A stretch of DNA of 64,000 nucleotides from the NCBI GenBank assembly GCA_002320605.1, contig DCKG01000035.1, positions 1 through 64,000 of the forward strand, written 5' to 3'. Each line of letters begins with the position of its first letter. The first letter of the stretch is position 1. Below the pieces are notes generated by a model that saw nothing but the letters and a program-made list of their open reading frames with translations, made no database searches and was not told the origin of the DNA. Source of the stretch: Bacteroidales bacterium UBA1680. Its GTDB lineage: Bacteria > Bacteroidota > Bacteroidia > Bacteroidales > UBA932. Of this stretch, positions 52,933 through 61,634 are shown piece after piece. The translations under genes and the position numbers were made by a program.

Positions 52933-53562
52933 TTAGAAGAATAACGCCAGCGAAAACGCCACGCCATTGAAGTTGTTCCCGTTATTGACGGCATCGCGAA
53001 CCTTGTCGCCCACCGTGTCTGCGATGTTGCCGGAGCCATAGATATTCCCGAAATTCCAGAAATACTTGACTGAGAATTGCAATTTCCAGAAATCCAATCC
53101 GGCTCCCACGCCCAGGCCGTATTCAGCCTTCTTGAGCTCGCTCTTGATGGTCTTAGCCTGCCCACCATTGCTGGAGCCAAGGCGGTAGCCTACGAAAGGC
53201 TCTGCGAAGGCATAAGGGCGCAGGAATCCGAGATCCGGTCCCCACTGAATCTGGACAGGAAGCTCCAGATACCCGACTTTGGTTTGGAAATCTTTCCATT
53301 GTGCATCATCGATGTTACCGACCGACGTTCCTTTAACCTGATAAAGAAGGCTCGGCTGAATCGCTAATCCGGAGAAAAGCGGCAGCTGCGCAGTGATGCC
53401 GACATGATAGAGAGAAAGGGAGCTGGCGTCTACATCCTTCACGTGTGACTTTGAAGAAGTGAGACCACCGATTATTCCGAATGATGCCCTGTTGTAACGC
53501 TGGGCATTCATTCCTACCGTTGCCATGCAAGCGATGGCAAGAATAAAGAACAGCCTTTTCAT
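52933..53562 (-). CDS. PorT-like outer membrane beta-barrel protein
   Basis: Small outer-membrane protein of 209 residues with a signal peptide cleaved near GMNAQ. The mature part alternates hydrophobic and polar residues as amphipathic strands (FGIIGGLTSS, LAIQPSLLYQVKG, YLELPVQIQW) and ends in phenylalanine (ALFF), the outer-membrane insertion signal. This is the eight-stranded OMP_b-brl/PorT-like family abundant in Bacteroidota; the individual role is unknown. Nine bases after trxA and eight before the LOG gene. Confidence 0.82.
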   Translation of the reverse strand: MKRLFFILAIACMATVGMNAQRYNRASFGIIGGLTSSKSHVKDVDASSLSLYHVGITAQLPLFSGLAIQPSLLYQVKGTSVGNIDDAQWKDFQTKVGYLELPVQIQWGPDLGFLRPYAFAEPFVGYRLGSSNGGQAKTIKSELKKAEYGLGVGAGLDFWKLQFSVKYFWNFGNIYGSGNIADTVGDKVRDAVNNGNNFNGVAFSLALFF

Positions 53563-53571
53563 AATGAAAAT

Positions 53572-53883
53572 TTATAAAAGTGTATTAAGTTTGGTAGTGA
53601 TTTCGTTTTTCGGAACGTTGCCGACCAGCTTATCGACGACTTTCCCGTCTTTGAAGAAAAGCAGCGTCGGAATATTCCGTATTCCATGTTCTCCGGCAGG
53701 TGTGTCGCACTCGTCCACGTTGCATTTTACGACTTTCACCTTACCGTCATATTCGTTTGCGATAGCTGCGACCGTTGGGGCAAGAGCACGGCAAGGGCCG
53801 CACCAAGTAGCCCAAAAGTCTACTAGAACTACGCCTGAAGAAACCAAATCATTAAAGTTTTCGTTTGTCGCAATTATTTCCAT
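53572..53883 (-). CDS. trxA: Thioredoxin
   Basis: Classic thioredoxin of 103 residues. The active site WCGPC has redox cysteines Cys28 and Cys31; the cis-proline lies in RNIPTLLFF. No signal peptide, so cytoplasmic. It reduces disulfides of ribonucleotide reductase, peroxidases and other partners. First gene of the tightly packed run that continues with the PorT-like, LOG, polyprenyl synthase, holB, ricT and trmB genes. A hairpin at 53896-53935 separates it from the efflux operon. Confidence 0.95.
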   Translation of the reverse strand: MEIIATNENFNDLVSSGVVLVDFWATWCGPCRALAPTVAAIANEYDGKVKVVKCNVDECDTPAGEHGIRNIPTLLFFKDGKVVDKLVGNVPKNEITTKLNTLL

Positions 53884-53895
53884 GATATAAAAGTT

Positions 53896-53935
53896 TAAAA
53901 AAGTTCCGGAACGGAAACTCGCAATTTCCGTTCCG
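53896..53935 (-). terminator. Terminator of the efflux operon
   Basis: CGGAACGGAAA (53935-53925 read on the minus strand) pairs perfectly with TTTCCGTTCCG (53917-53907) over 11 bases, followed by GAACTTTTTT. A TATATTTG at 53946-53939, just before the hairpin, could be the trxA -7 box, in which case the stem would lie in the trxA leader. Confidence 0.7.
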
Positions 53936-53960
53936 AAACAAATATAGGGAAAAAAGATGA

Positions 53961-54269
53961 CTATTTCTCTGGGAGAGTGGACTCCTCAATATTCCAGAGG
54001 AATGCCCTCAGGCCGAGATCCGGCGATGCTTTGTCCATTTTGTCGAGTTCGGCGAGCAGACGCCTGGCTTTCTGGTCATCTTTCACGACTGCCAGAATGG
54101 CGTTGTTCTGAACAGGCCACGCATGGTCGCCGTAATGCGGCTCGCCATTCATCTCGCCGCGGCCCTGGATATCCAGCCACTGAGTGAACCCTCTCTGGTG
54201 TTCCCTGTCCAGAAGACGCAGGACATCGTGTCCGAATCCTTGATTGTACGATATAAATAATGCTTTCAT
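53961..54269 (-). CDS. Small PII-like protein linked to RND efflux
   Basis: Protein of 102 residues without signal peptide. Its pattern (MKALFISYNQGF start, RGFTQWLDIQGRG, HAWPVQNNAILAVVKDD, and GLRAFLWNIE at the end) fits a ferredoxin-like PII/CutA fold as in a Bacteroidota family of PII-like proteins. Such proteins often bind nucleotides or metals and trimerise, and sometimes accompany RND pumps. It is the last gene of the efflux operon, 26 bases after the pump gene, so a regulatory role on the pump is possible. Assignment rests on pattern only. Confidence 0.55.
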   Translation of the reverse strand: MKALFISYNQGFGHDVLRLLDREHQRGFTQWLDIQGRGEMNGEPHYGDHAWPVQNNAILAVVKDDQKARRLLAELDKMDKASPDLGLRAFLWNIEESTLPEK

Positions 54270-54295
54270 AATTTAATGCAATATATCAATATTTC

Positions 54296-57200
54296 CTATG
54301 CTTTCGCCATTCCTGCTTCGGCATTTCTCTGCTCTTTGCGCTGCCTGCGCTTCTCCCGGAAAGAGCTCACTGCACAGTAGATCACAGGAATCAGAATCAG
54401 GGTGACGACTGTCGAGACCGTAAGGCCCCAGGCTACCGTAAGGCCAAGAGGCCTCCACAACTCGGCGCCTTCTCCTTGGCCGACAGCCATAGGAATCATT
54501 CCCAGGACGGTGGTCAGAGTGGTCATGAGGATAGGGCGCAGACGGCTCCTTGCCGCCGTTACGGATGCTTCTACGATGCTCATTCCTCTCTCCCTCATAA
54601 GATTGGTGTAATCGATGAGCACGATACCGTTCTTAACCACGATTCCAATCAGGATCAGCAAACCAATCATGGCCATTACGCTCAATGGCGTGTTGCCGAT
54701 GCGAAGGCCTAGGATTACGCCCGTGATGGCGAACGGCACGGAGAACATAATCACCAGCGGACTGATGAAGGACTCGAACTGAGAAGCCATGACCATATAT
54801 ACCAAGATCACAATCAGCGCCATCAGGGTTAGCAAATCTCCGAACATGTCCTGCTGATCCTCGTAACTTCCGCCTATGTCGGTAGAGATGTTGCTTGGCA
54901 TGTTGGTTCCTTTGACGATCTGCTCCGTGGCAGTTACTGCATCGCTGAGCGCATGTCCCCTTGCCACGACGCCAGTGATGTCGATATAACGTTCACGATT
55001 CTTTCTCTCGATGGTAGGAGGCACGAAGCCCTCTTGGATAGTTCCTAGGTCTTTGATTCTCACAGCGTTTCCCATAGGCGTATAGACTATGGTGTTGGCT
55101 ATGTCCTCTACGCTCGACCTATAGTTCTTAGGGTAACGGACGCGAATGTCATACTCTTCGCCCTCCTCTCTGTAAACCGAGCTCACGGAACCACTCATGG
55201 CCGCGCTGAAGGCAGATGCGGCGGTGGCGGAGTTAAGCCCGTTTAGAGCAAGCTTGGTTCTGTCGAAATCTATGAGATATTCAGGAGTATATTCATCACG
55301 GCTGAGAGTAACCTGTGAGAAGGCCTCGTTTTCAAGCATCTTCGACTGTATCTCTCTTGCTATAGACTCGGTTTCTGCGAAATCATATCCATAGATTTCA
55401 AGCTCCACTGAAGAAGCTCCACCTACGCCGCCCATGCCCTCCGTAACAGTAGCTTTCCTCACCTCAGGGTAATCTCTCAAGTCTTTTCTGATGATGTCGG
55501 CTATCTCGGTAGAAGACCTCTTACGCTGCCCCATCGAGCCTAGGTTGATGTTCATGGAGACGATGTTCGAGCCATTACTCTGTATGGATGCCAAGGTGTT
55601 GTCCGAGCTAGCCTGCCCGAACCTGTATTGCAGCACCTTAATCTCAGGAATCTCTTCGCTCAGCCTGTCAGCGAATTTCTTGGCGAAATCGCCAGTCACG
55701 GTCTGCTCGGTTCCGACCGGCAGCTGAATATCAACAGTCAGACGGCCCTGATCCTGATTAGGGAAAAACTCGGTCTTTATGCCAGGCCCGAGGAAAGCCA
55801 GCACAGCCACGAATATGGCGGCGCAGACTGTGACCACGAGAGCCTTGTGGTTTACAGACCAATTGATTATCCTTGAATAACCATTCGAGATGCCATCCAA
55901 GAATTTCTCGACAGGATCAAAAATCATCCTGTGGAGCTTGCCAGTCTTCTTCTTGTTAGTAAGCATCTTGGAACAAAGCATCGGAACAAGGGACAGAGAA
56001 GCGGCTAGCGAAATAGCCATGATTATGCTGACAATCCATCCAAGCTGTTTGAACAGGATTCCGGCCATTCCAGACACCATGGTCAGAGGCAGGAACACGC
56101 AGAACATCGTGAGAGTGGATGCCATGACGGAAATGCCGACCTCTTCCGTACCGTGAATGGCGGCCTCCTTTGGTTTCTCACCTCTCTCCAGGTGGGTGGA
56201 GATATTCTCCAGAACGACTATGGAGTCATCCACGACCATGCCTATCGCAATTGACAAGGCTGACATTGAAATGATGTTCAAAGTGTTGCCAGTCGCAAAA
56301 AGGTAAACCAGAGATCCGAGCAATGCTATAGGAATGGAAAGGATGACGATGAACGTGGCCCTCCATCTGCCAAGGAATATGAAGACGACTAGCATCACCA
56401 CCAGAAGCGTGATAAGGATGGTCTCCTTCAATGAGCCAATGGTGTTGATAATGTTGTCGGAAGAGTCGATGACGGTCGATATCTTGATGTCAGAAGGCAG
56501 CGTAGGAGCAACCTCCGTAAGCTTTTCGTTCACTCCCCTGATTACATTCACGGTATTTGATCCGGTCTGCTTCGTTATGGCAATCATGGCCGACTGCATG
56601 CCGTTGGTGAAGGATTCCTGGGATTTCTCTTGCGGTCCGTCATAAATCGTGGCGATGTCTCTCAAATAAACCAGATGGCCGTTTGACTGCCCCACCACTA
56701 CGTCAAGCATCTCCTGAGGATCCTTGAATTCCTTTTCAACCCTCAACGTGTAAGTCTCAGAACCGATGTCGATGTTTCCTGACGGGATGTTCCGGTTCTC
56801 TGCCCCAAGAATCTGGGAAATTGTGCCCACCGAAAGTCCGTAGGCCTGAAGCTTGTCCGGATCGCAATAAACCTGAATCTCACGCTCTGGGGCGCCGACT
56901 ACCAGCACGCTTCCCACGCCGTCCACGCGTCCGAGAGGGGTCGTGATCTTGTCGTCCAGTATCTTCTCGAGTCCCGGAATGCTTTCGTCCGCCTGAGCGG
57001 ACAAGATCAGCACAGGCATGTCATCCATTCCGAACTTGAACAAGACCGGAGTCGAGGCTCCGTCCGGAAGTGACTGGCTTACCATGTCCAGCTTATCCCG
57101 GACATTATTGCAAGCCTGATCTATGTCTGTTCCGTATTTGAACTCCAGCATGACGATTGAGATATTCTCCCTAGAGTTTGAAGTCATGTCCTTGAGATTC

Positions 57201-57424
57201 TCAACGCTGTTTAGTGAGTTCTCAAGCACCTTTGTCACATTCGACTCAACATCCGAAGCACTCGCGCCCGGATACGAGGACATCACCATCACGATGTTGG
57301 CATCGAAATCCGGGAACAATGCCAATGGAGTCCTCATGAGGGAGAAGACGCCGAATATGGCAAAGGCCAGGAATACCAAGGCTGTCGTGACAGGACGATT
57401 TACTGATGATTTATATATGCTCAT
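54296..57424 (-). CDS. RND family efflux transporter permease (AcrB-like)
   Basis: Inner-membrane proton-driven pump of 1042 residues, the standard HAE-1 size. The N terminus SIYKSSVNRPVTTALVFLAF leads into TM1. The first periplasmic porter domain has YPGASASDVE, TM4 has the proton-relay segment GMVVDDSIVVLENI, and the second half repeats the layout (TM10 region LIGIVVKNGIVLIDY). It exports drugs, bile salts or other amphiphiles through the tripartite complex with the adaptor and TolC-like protein encoded upstream. Substrate range not predictable. The two halves are clear internal repeats. Confidence 0.93.
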   Translation of the reverse strand: MSIYKSSVNRPVTTALVFLAFAIFGVFSLMRTPLALFPDFDANIVMVMSSYPGASASDVESNVTKVLENSLNSVENLKDMTSNSRENISIVMLEFKYGTDIDQACNNVRDKLDMVSQSLPDGASTPVLFKFGMDDMPVLILSAQADESIPGLEKILDDKITTPLGRVDGVGSVLVVGAPEREIQVYCDPDKLQAYGLSVGTISQILGAENRNIPSGNIDIGSETYTLRVEKEFKDPQEMLDVVVGQSNGHLVYLRDIATIYDGPQEKSQESFTNGMQSAMIAITKQTGSNTVNVIRGVNEKLTEVAPTLPSDIKISTVIDSSDNIINTIGSLKETILITLLVVMLVVFIFLGRWRATFIVILSIPIALLGSLVYLFATGNTLNIISMSALSIAIGMVVDDSIVVLENISTHLERGEKPKEAAIHGTEEVGISVMASTLTMFCVFLPLTMVSGMAGILFKQLGWIVSIIMAISLAASLSLVPMLCSKMLTNKKKTGKLHRMIFDPVEKFLDGISNGYSRIINWSVNHKALVVTVCAAIFVAVLAFLGPGIKTEFFPNQDQGRLTVDIQLPVGTEQTVTGDFAKKFADRLSEEIPEIKVLQYRFGQASSDNTLASIQSNGSNIVSMNINLGSMGQRKRSSTEIADIIRKDLRDYPEVRKATVTEGMGGVGGASSVELEIYGYDFAETESIAREIQSKMLENEAFSQVTLSRDEYTPEYLIDFDRTKLALNGLNSATAASAFSAAMSGSVSSVYREEGEEYDIRVRYPKNYRSSVEDIANTIVYTPMGNAVRIKDLGTIQEGFVPPTIERKNRERYIDITGVVARGHALSDAVTATEQIVKGTNMPSNISTDIGGSYEDQQDMFGDLLTLMALIVILVYMVMASQFESFISPLVIMFSVPFAITGVILGLRIGNTPLSVMAMIGLLILIGIVVKNGIVLIDYTNLMRERGMSIVEASVTAARSRLRPILMTTLTTVLGMIPMAVGQGEGAELWRPLGLTVAWGLTVSTVVTLILIPVIYCAVSSFREKRRQRKEQRNAEAGMAKA

Positions 57425-57437
57425 CTTGAATATTCAA

Positions 57438-58469
57438 TTAATCGTTAGATGAAAGAACCTCTACTTTATCTCCGTCCCTGAGGCTTGTGCTTCCCTTGGC
57501 AGCAACCCGATCGCCTTCGTTCAATCCGTTCAGAATCTCGTAGCTGGTGTCGAAATGCCTTCCAAGGGTGACCACGGTGCTCTTGACGGTGCTATCAGGC
57601 TGCACGACGTAAACTATCCTGACGGAAGAACCTTGCTGCTTCACTACCGCCACGTCCGGAATTACCACGCTATGGTTCACTCCGAATTCAATGCTCACCC
57701 TGGCGAACATGCCCGGGCGAAGAACCTTATCACCGTTCTGGACTATTATCTCTGTCGTGAAGGTATGAGTGTTAGGGTCAATCGTAGGGTAGATCTTGTT
57801 GACGGTTCCGGTAAACTCCTGGTTCGGCAAGGCATCGGCGGTTATCTTTACTTTATCGCCTTTCTTTACCTTGGTGTAGTCGGTCTCGGAAATGCCTACG
57901 AGCAGCTTCACCGGAGTGATCTGCTCAACCACGTAAATAGGCTGGCCAGAATACATGTCGCCTTTATCGTAATTCCTTGCGGAAACCACTCCGTTAAGAG
58001 GCGAGCGAAGCACAGTGTTCTCAAGCAGATTCTCATAAGACCGCTTGCTAACGTTGTAAGCCATTTCTGCAGCGTCATAATCAGACTTGGAGACCCCTCC
58101 TTGCAGGTAAAGGCTCTTAAGACGGCCAAGCTCCGTCGAATCGTTCTGAAGCTTCATTCGCACCTGATCAAGCTGAGCCGCATCCATGATTGCCAGCACC
58201 TGTCCTTTGGACACGAAATCCCCAACATCCACCTTTATCTTATCGATTCTCCCGCCGGTCTGCGGAGCAATATTGTTGACCGCAAACGCTTCGACCGTCG
58301 AAGAATACACTTCCGACTGCGGCACGTCCTGCATCACAGCCTCGGCGATAGAGATTCTGTTAACGTCATCTGCTGTCTCTGTCTCGGCGGTCTTAGTTTT
58401 GTTGCCGCCGCAGCTCACCAAAGCAGCCGTTGCTCCGATGATGGCTAATGTTTTGTAAATCCTCTTCAT
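57438..58469 (-). CDS. RND efflux periplasmic adaptor (membrane fusion protein)
   Basis: Adaptor of 343 residues with a lipoprotein-type signal (GATAALVSC). The order is membrane-proximal strand, lipoyl half (NIAPQTGGRIDKIKVDVGDF), helical hairpin (MKLQNDSTELGRLKSLYLQG), second lipoyl half (RSPLNGVVSARNYDKGDM), beta-barrel (VKKGDKVKITADALP) and C-terminal domain. It bridges the RND pump and the TolC-like channel in the periplasm. Thirteen bases before the pump gene. Confidence 0.93.
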   Translation of the reverse strand: MKRIYKTLAIIGATAALVSCGGNKTKTAETETADDVNRISIAEAVMQDVPQSEVYSSTVEAFAVNNIAPQTGGRIDKIKVDVGDFVSKGQVLAIMDAAQLDQVRMKLQNDSTELGRLKSLYLQGGVSKSDYDAAEMAYNVSKRSYENLLENTVLRSPLNGVVSARNYDKGDMYSGQPIYVVEQITPVKLLVGISETDYTKVKKGDKVKITADALPNQEFTGTVNKIYPTIDPNTHTFTTEIIVQNGDKVLRPGMFARVSIEFGVNHSVVIPDVAVVKQQGSSVRIVYVVQPDSTVKSTVVTLGRHFDTSYEILNGLNEGDRVAAKGSTSLRDGDKVEVLSSND

Positions 58470-58492
58470 ATTTCATTAATATATTATATGCA

Positions 58493-59953
58493 TTACCTGT
58501 TTTCCAAATCAACCTTTCCTTCCTCGTTGATGAAATCGTAACCGATGACTTGCTCAAGCTGCGCCTTTGCGACCTCGAAGTTGTAAACCGCCTGTGAAAC
58601 AGCCAGCCTAGACTGAGTAAGGGCAAGCTGCGCATCATTCAGATCAGTTATGGTGCTCCTCCCGACTTTATAAGACTCAGCGCTGATGTCGTATGCTTTC
58701 TGAGCAGTCTGGACGGCATCCTGGGCTGCGACGTAGCTCTTAAGGTTCGTCTGCATAGTGGTCAGGTACTGCCGGATGCCGATTTTGAGCTTGCGCTCTG
58801 TGTCGCGCATCTGAAGGTCGAGCTGAGCGGCCTGCACCTTAGCCTGCCGAACCTGATTCAGCCTCTTCCCTCCTGAGAAGATAGGGATATTCAGGCTGAC
58901 GCCGACATACGAATATGGAGTCCAATGATACTGGCTGAATTTGAAGCTATTCTCCATTGCGTAGTACTGGTAGGAATATGCCACCGAAAGAGTTGGCAGG
59001 TAGGCAGCCTTCTGAATTCGGATGTTCGTCGCAAGCTCCTCAGCCTGGATGGCCAGCTGGCGCATAGTCGTGTTGTAGTCCAGGGACAAGGAATCAGAAA
59101 GCGACATGTCATAAGTCATGTTGTCCGAATAATCCTCCAGCGAGCCAGCCACGTCTATGGCCTCGTCCAGATCCACACCCATGACAGCCTTCAGCTGCCA
59201 GAGAGCCAGGATTATCGAGCTTTCCGCATTGTAGACATTCGGTATTGCGTTCGCAACCGTTGCTTTTGCCCTTGTATATTCAAGCTCAGAAGCCTTCTGG
59301 GCGTTGTATCTCATCTCGGTCTGCTTGAAATTATCGACGGCGTTCTCATACACGCTTTTATAGACATTGAAAGCCTCTTTCGCAAGCAATACCGAATAGA
59401 AAGCCTGCTTCACCTGCGTGACCATGTCCAGCCTAGACGATCTGGCTTTCTCCACCGCAAGCTCGACATCCTTCCCAGAAAGCTTGAGGCTTTCCCAGAG
59501 CTGCACATTCACGATAGGCATCGTAGCATTGATGCCGGCGCTCCATGTGTTCCAGCGGCCGACCTCGATTCCGCCGCCGGATGACTTGCCGGAATCGCCT
59601 CCGCCCTGAAGGGATGTGCCGGTGCTATCGCCCGGAAACATGGAACTCATGTCGAAGTCCATGTACATAACCTGTTTTTTAATGGTCCTCTGGAAATTTC
59701 CCGAAGCATCCACCTGAGGGAAAAGAGAGGCGTAAGTTCCTTTCTTCGCGTAACCAGCCTTCTCTATGTCCTTATCCGCCACTTTGACAGATACGTTCTC
59801 GCTCAAGGCAATCTCTAGCGCCTGATCCAGAGTGAGGAAAGTAGTGTCCGACGATGCATGCGCAGGCTCCACGACGTCTTTGTACTGCGCAGAGGCAACG
59901 ACCGAAGCCATCGCCATGCCAGCTAGAATCAAAATTAATCTTTTTGTTGTCAT
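58493..59953 (-). CDS. TolC family outer membrane efflux protein
   Basis: Outer-membrane channel protein of 486 residues from the chosen start MTTKRLILIL (59953). A longer frame opens at 59995 but would overlap the TetR gene by 34 bases and put 14 charged residues before the signal peptide. Two TolC repeats follow: LDQALEIALSENVSVKVADK opens the first and SLDYNTTMRQLAIQAEEL the second, with long amphipathic helices. It forms the exit duct of the tripartite pump. Eight bases after tetR and 23 before the adaptor gene. Confidence 0.92.
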   Translation of the reverse strand: MTTKRLILILAGMAMASVVASAQYKDVVEPAHASSDTTFLTLDQALEIALSENVSVKVADKDIEKAGYAKKGTYASLFPQVDASGNFQRTIKKQVMYMDFDMSSMFPGDSTGTSLQGGGDSGKSSGGGIEVGRWNTWSAGINATMPIVNVQLWESLKLSGKDVELAVEKARSSRLDMVTQVKQAFYSVLLAKEAFNVYKSVYENAVDNFKQTEMRYNAQKASELEYTRAKATVANAIPNVYNAESSIILALWQLKAVMGVDLDEAIDVAGSLEDYSDNMTYDMSLSDSLSLDYNTTMRQLAIQAEELATNIRIQKAAYLPTLSVAYSYQYYAMENSFKFSQYHWTPYSYVGVSLNIPIFSGGKRLNQVRQAKVQAAQLDLQMRDTERKLKIGIRQYLTTMQTNLKSYVAAQDAVQTAQKAYDISAESYKVGRSTITDLNDAQLALTQSRLAVSQAVYNFEVAKAQLEQVIGYDFINEEGKVDLENR

Positions 59954-59961
59954 ATAGTTAA

Positions 59962-60654
59962 TTATTCTGATATTCTGTTTTCGCGCGACCCACACCGTAT
60001 CAGCCTTAACGCCTTGGAATTCTTTGCTAAGCTTGGATCTTCCACCTTATTGTATTCTTCCCAGCCTTTCCGAGACAGCAAGGTGTGGGTAATTATGTCA
60101 ACGAGGGTTTTCACGAGAGCCGTGGTTGATGGCCTCTTCCTCTTCGAGGAACTCAAATCGTAGGCGAATGAGTTGAACCCATTGAATATAATGGATATTA
60201 TCACCAGGCATGAGTCTTTGTCTATGTCGTTTCGGAAAAACCCTTCCATCATGCCTTTGTCTATGAATTCGCCCATCGCCTTCTTGGAGGCATTGAGGTT
60301 ATCCGACATGACGGTCTCGAATGTCTTCGGATAGTATTTCTTAAGATCATACGCAGCCCTTAAATAATTTGATTCGAACATGCTGTATTCGTCGATTATG
60401 CTTGGGAGGACTTTCAGCACCTGCACAGGATTCCTGGCTTCCATGGAAGCCACCATCATATCATGCCTTTTCTCCAGCAAGAAGGAGACAGTGTCTCTCA
60501 CCAAGTTTTCCTTCTTCGCATAGAACACATAGAAGGTCTTCTTGGATATTCCCAGCTCATGGCAGACCTCGTCTATCGACACATCTCTTATGCCGCGCGC
60601 CATGAAGAGATCCAGTGCGACATCCATTATTTTTTCTTTTGTCAGTCCTATCAT
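59962..60654 (-). CDS. TetR/AcrR family regulator of the efflux operon
   Basis: DNA-binding repressor of 230 residues. The N-terminal helix-turn-helix (about 8-52) shows IMDVALDLFMARGIRDVSID and EVCHELGISKKTFYVFYAKK. The rest is an all-helical ligand-binding and dimer domain. As the first gene of the tetR-tolC-adaptor-pump operon, it should repress the whole set, including itself, and release on binding a pump substrate. An inverted repeat at 60666-60700, 12 bases upstream, is a plausible operator. Start choice agrees with the family. Confidence 0.92.
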   Translation of the reverse strand: MIGLTKEKIMDVALDLFMARGIRDVSIDEVCHELGISKKTFYVFYAKKENLVRDTVSFLLEKRHDMMVASMEARNPVQVLKVLPSIIDEYSMFESNYLRAAYDLKKYYPKTFETVMSDNLNASKKAMGEFIDKGMMEGFFRNDIDKDSCLVIISIIFNGFNSFAYDLSSSKRKRPSTTALVKTLVDIITHTLLSRKGWEEYNKVEDPSLAKNSKALRLIRCGSRENRISE

Positions 60655-60665
60655 TTCATGAATAT

Positions 60666-60700
60666 TTTAGTTTCATGCCTAAAAAAGACACGAAACTTAA
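60666..60700. promoter_or_regulatory. Candidate TetR operator
   Basis: TTTAGTTTCATG (60666-60677) and CACGAAACTTAA (60689-60700) are inverted repeats with ten of 12 positions matching and an 11-base spacer. TAAGTTTC on the minus strand, a -7-like box, overlaps the outer arm, so binding would block transcription of the tetR operon. Confidence 0.45.
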
Positions 60701-60802
60701 TGCAAAAGCATTGCCAAAATTGCGATTTCCCGAAGAACATTTCAACTACAAATCCTTAGTTTTTCCTGCCAATATATTAATATACAGTACATTAAAACGA
60801 TG

Positions 60803-60839
60803 CACTCGGAAACTTTGAAAATTTCAAAGTTTCCGAGTG
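60803..60839. terminator. 37-bp perfect palindrome after the HAD phosphatase gene
   Basis: 18-base arms (60803-60820 and 60822-60839, beginning CACTCGGAAACTTTGAAA) surround a single A. It lies 18 bases after the HAD gene stop. On the minus strand it is followed by CATCGTTTTAAT, a weak T tract. Termination of the lgt-HAD unit is the simplest reading; a binding site for a dimeric protein is possible. Confidence 0.6.
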
Positions 60840-60857
60840 AAAATTTTCTCTTTGTTT

Positions 60858-61634
60858 CTATATGAGTCCGAAATGGCAGAGAGCGGCAGGAATTCCGTCT
60901 TCGTCAACGGATAAAGTAACATAGTCTGCGGCAGCCTTGACATCGTCAGTGGCATTGCCCATCGCCACCCCTATGCCGGCATATTCAATTATAGGAATAT
61001 CATTGCCTCCGTCTCCGAAAGCCATGCATTCTTCTCTTTTGATTCCAAGGCTTTCCAGAATCTTGGCAGCGCCTAGAGACTTCGACAGCCCCTCATTGAC
61101 TATGTCGCAGAAATACGGATGCCAGCGAGGGTATGTCAGCCCGTGGAATGCCGGCACGAGACGAGAATTTATCTCTTCCTCCGTCATGAATATGGAATAT
61201 TCATATATGTCATTATTCTCTGCCACCTCCCTGAGATCATAGAATCTGTCAGGCTTGATTAAAGTTTGATTTGCCAGCTCGATGGAAACTTCGTTCATGC
61301 AGTTGATCGCTGACACATCCTTGGCAAAAGTCCAGCAAGGGACATTCTCCCGCATGGCGAAATCGGCTATTCGCTTCGATGTTTCCTTCTCGATCGGACT
61401 ATGGTATGCGATCTTGCCGTCCACGACATTGAGAGCCCCGTTCATGGCAATATATCCATCGAAGGGGAATCCTTCGAGCTGCCCGAAGAAGTGCGGGCTT
61501 CTACCCGTAGAAATGAAAAGCTTCAAGCCCTTGCCCCGGGCTTTCCATAAGGCAGCCTTCAAGCCTTCTGACATCCTGTGAGTGCTGAAACTCAGAAGGG
61601 TGCCGTCAATATCGAAAAACAATGCTTTTATCAC
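60858..61634 (-). CDS. Cof-type HAD family phosphatase
   Basis: Haloacid-dehalogenase superfamily hydrolase of 258 residues. Motif I FFDIDGTLL has the nucleophile Asp8 and Asp10; motif II ISTGR follows; the C2B-type cap (about 80-185) is inserted; and motif IV is FGDGGNDIPII near residue 205. Cof-type enzymes dephosphorylate sugar phosphates, pyridoxal phosphate or flavin nucleotides; the substrate here is unknown. Cytoplasmic. Its ATG overlaps the lgt stop by four bases, so it is translationally coupled to lgt. Confidence 0.9.
   Translation of the reverse strand: MIKALFFDIDGTLLSFSTHRMSEGLKAALWKARGKGLKLFISTGRSPHFFGQLEGFPFDGYIAMNGALNVVDGKIAYHSPIEKETSKRIADFAMRENVPCWTFAKDVSAINCMNEVSIELANQTLIKPDRFYDLREVAENNDIYEYSIFMTEEEINSRLVPAFHGLTYPRWHPYFCDIVNEGLSKSLGAAKILESLGIKREECMAFGDGGNDIPIIEYAGIGVAMGNATDDVKAAADYVTLSVDEDGIPAALCHFGLI

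Noticed and set aside
57555..58448. A 297-codon plus-strand frame opposite the efflux adaptor gene
   Set aside because: Antisense shadow of a well-supported adaptor; no promoter or recognisable motif.
59954..59995. Longer start of the TolC-like gene
   Set aside because: It would overlap tetR by 34 bases and place a charged stretch before the signal peptide; MTTKRLILIL at 59953 is better.
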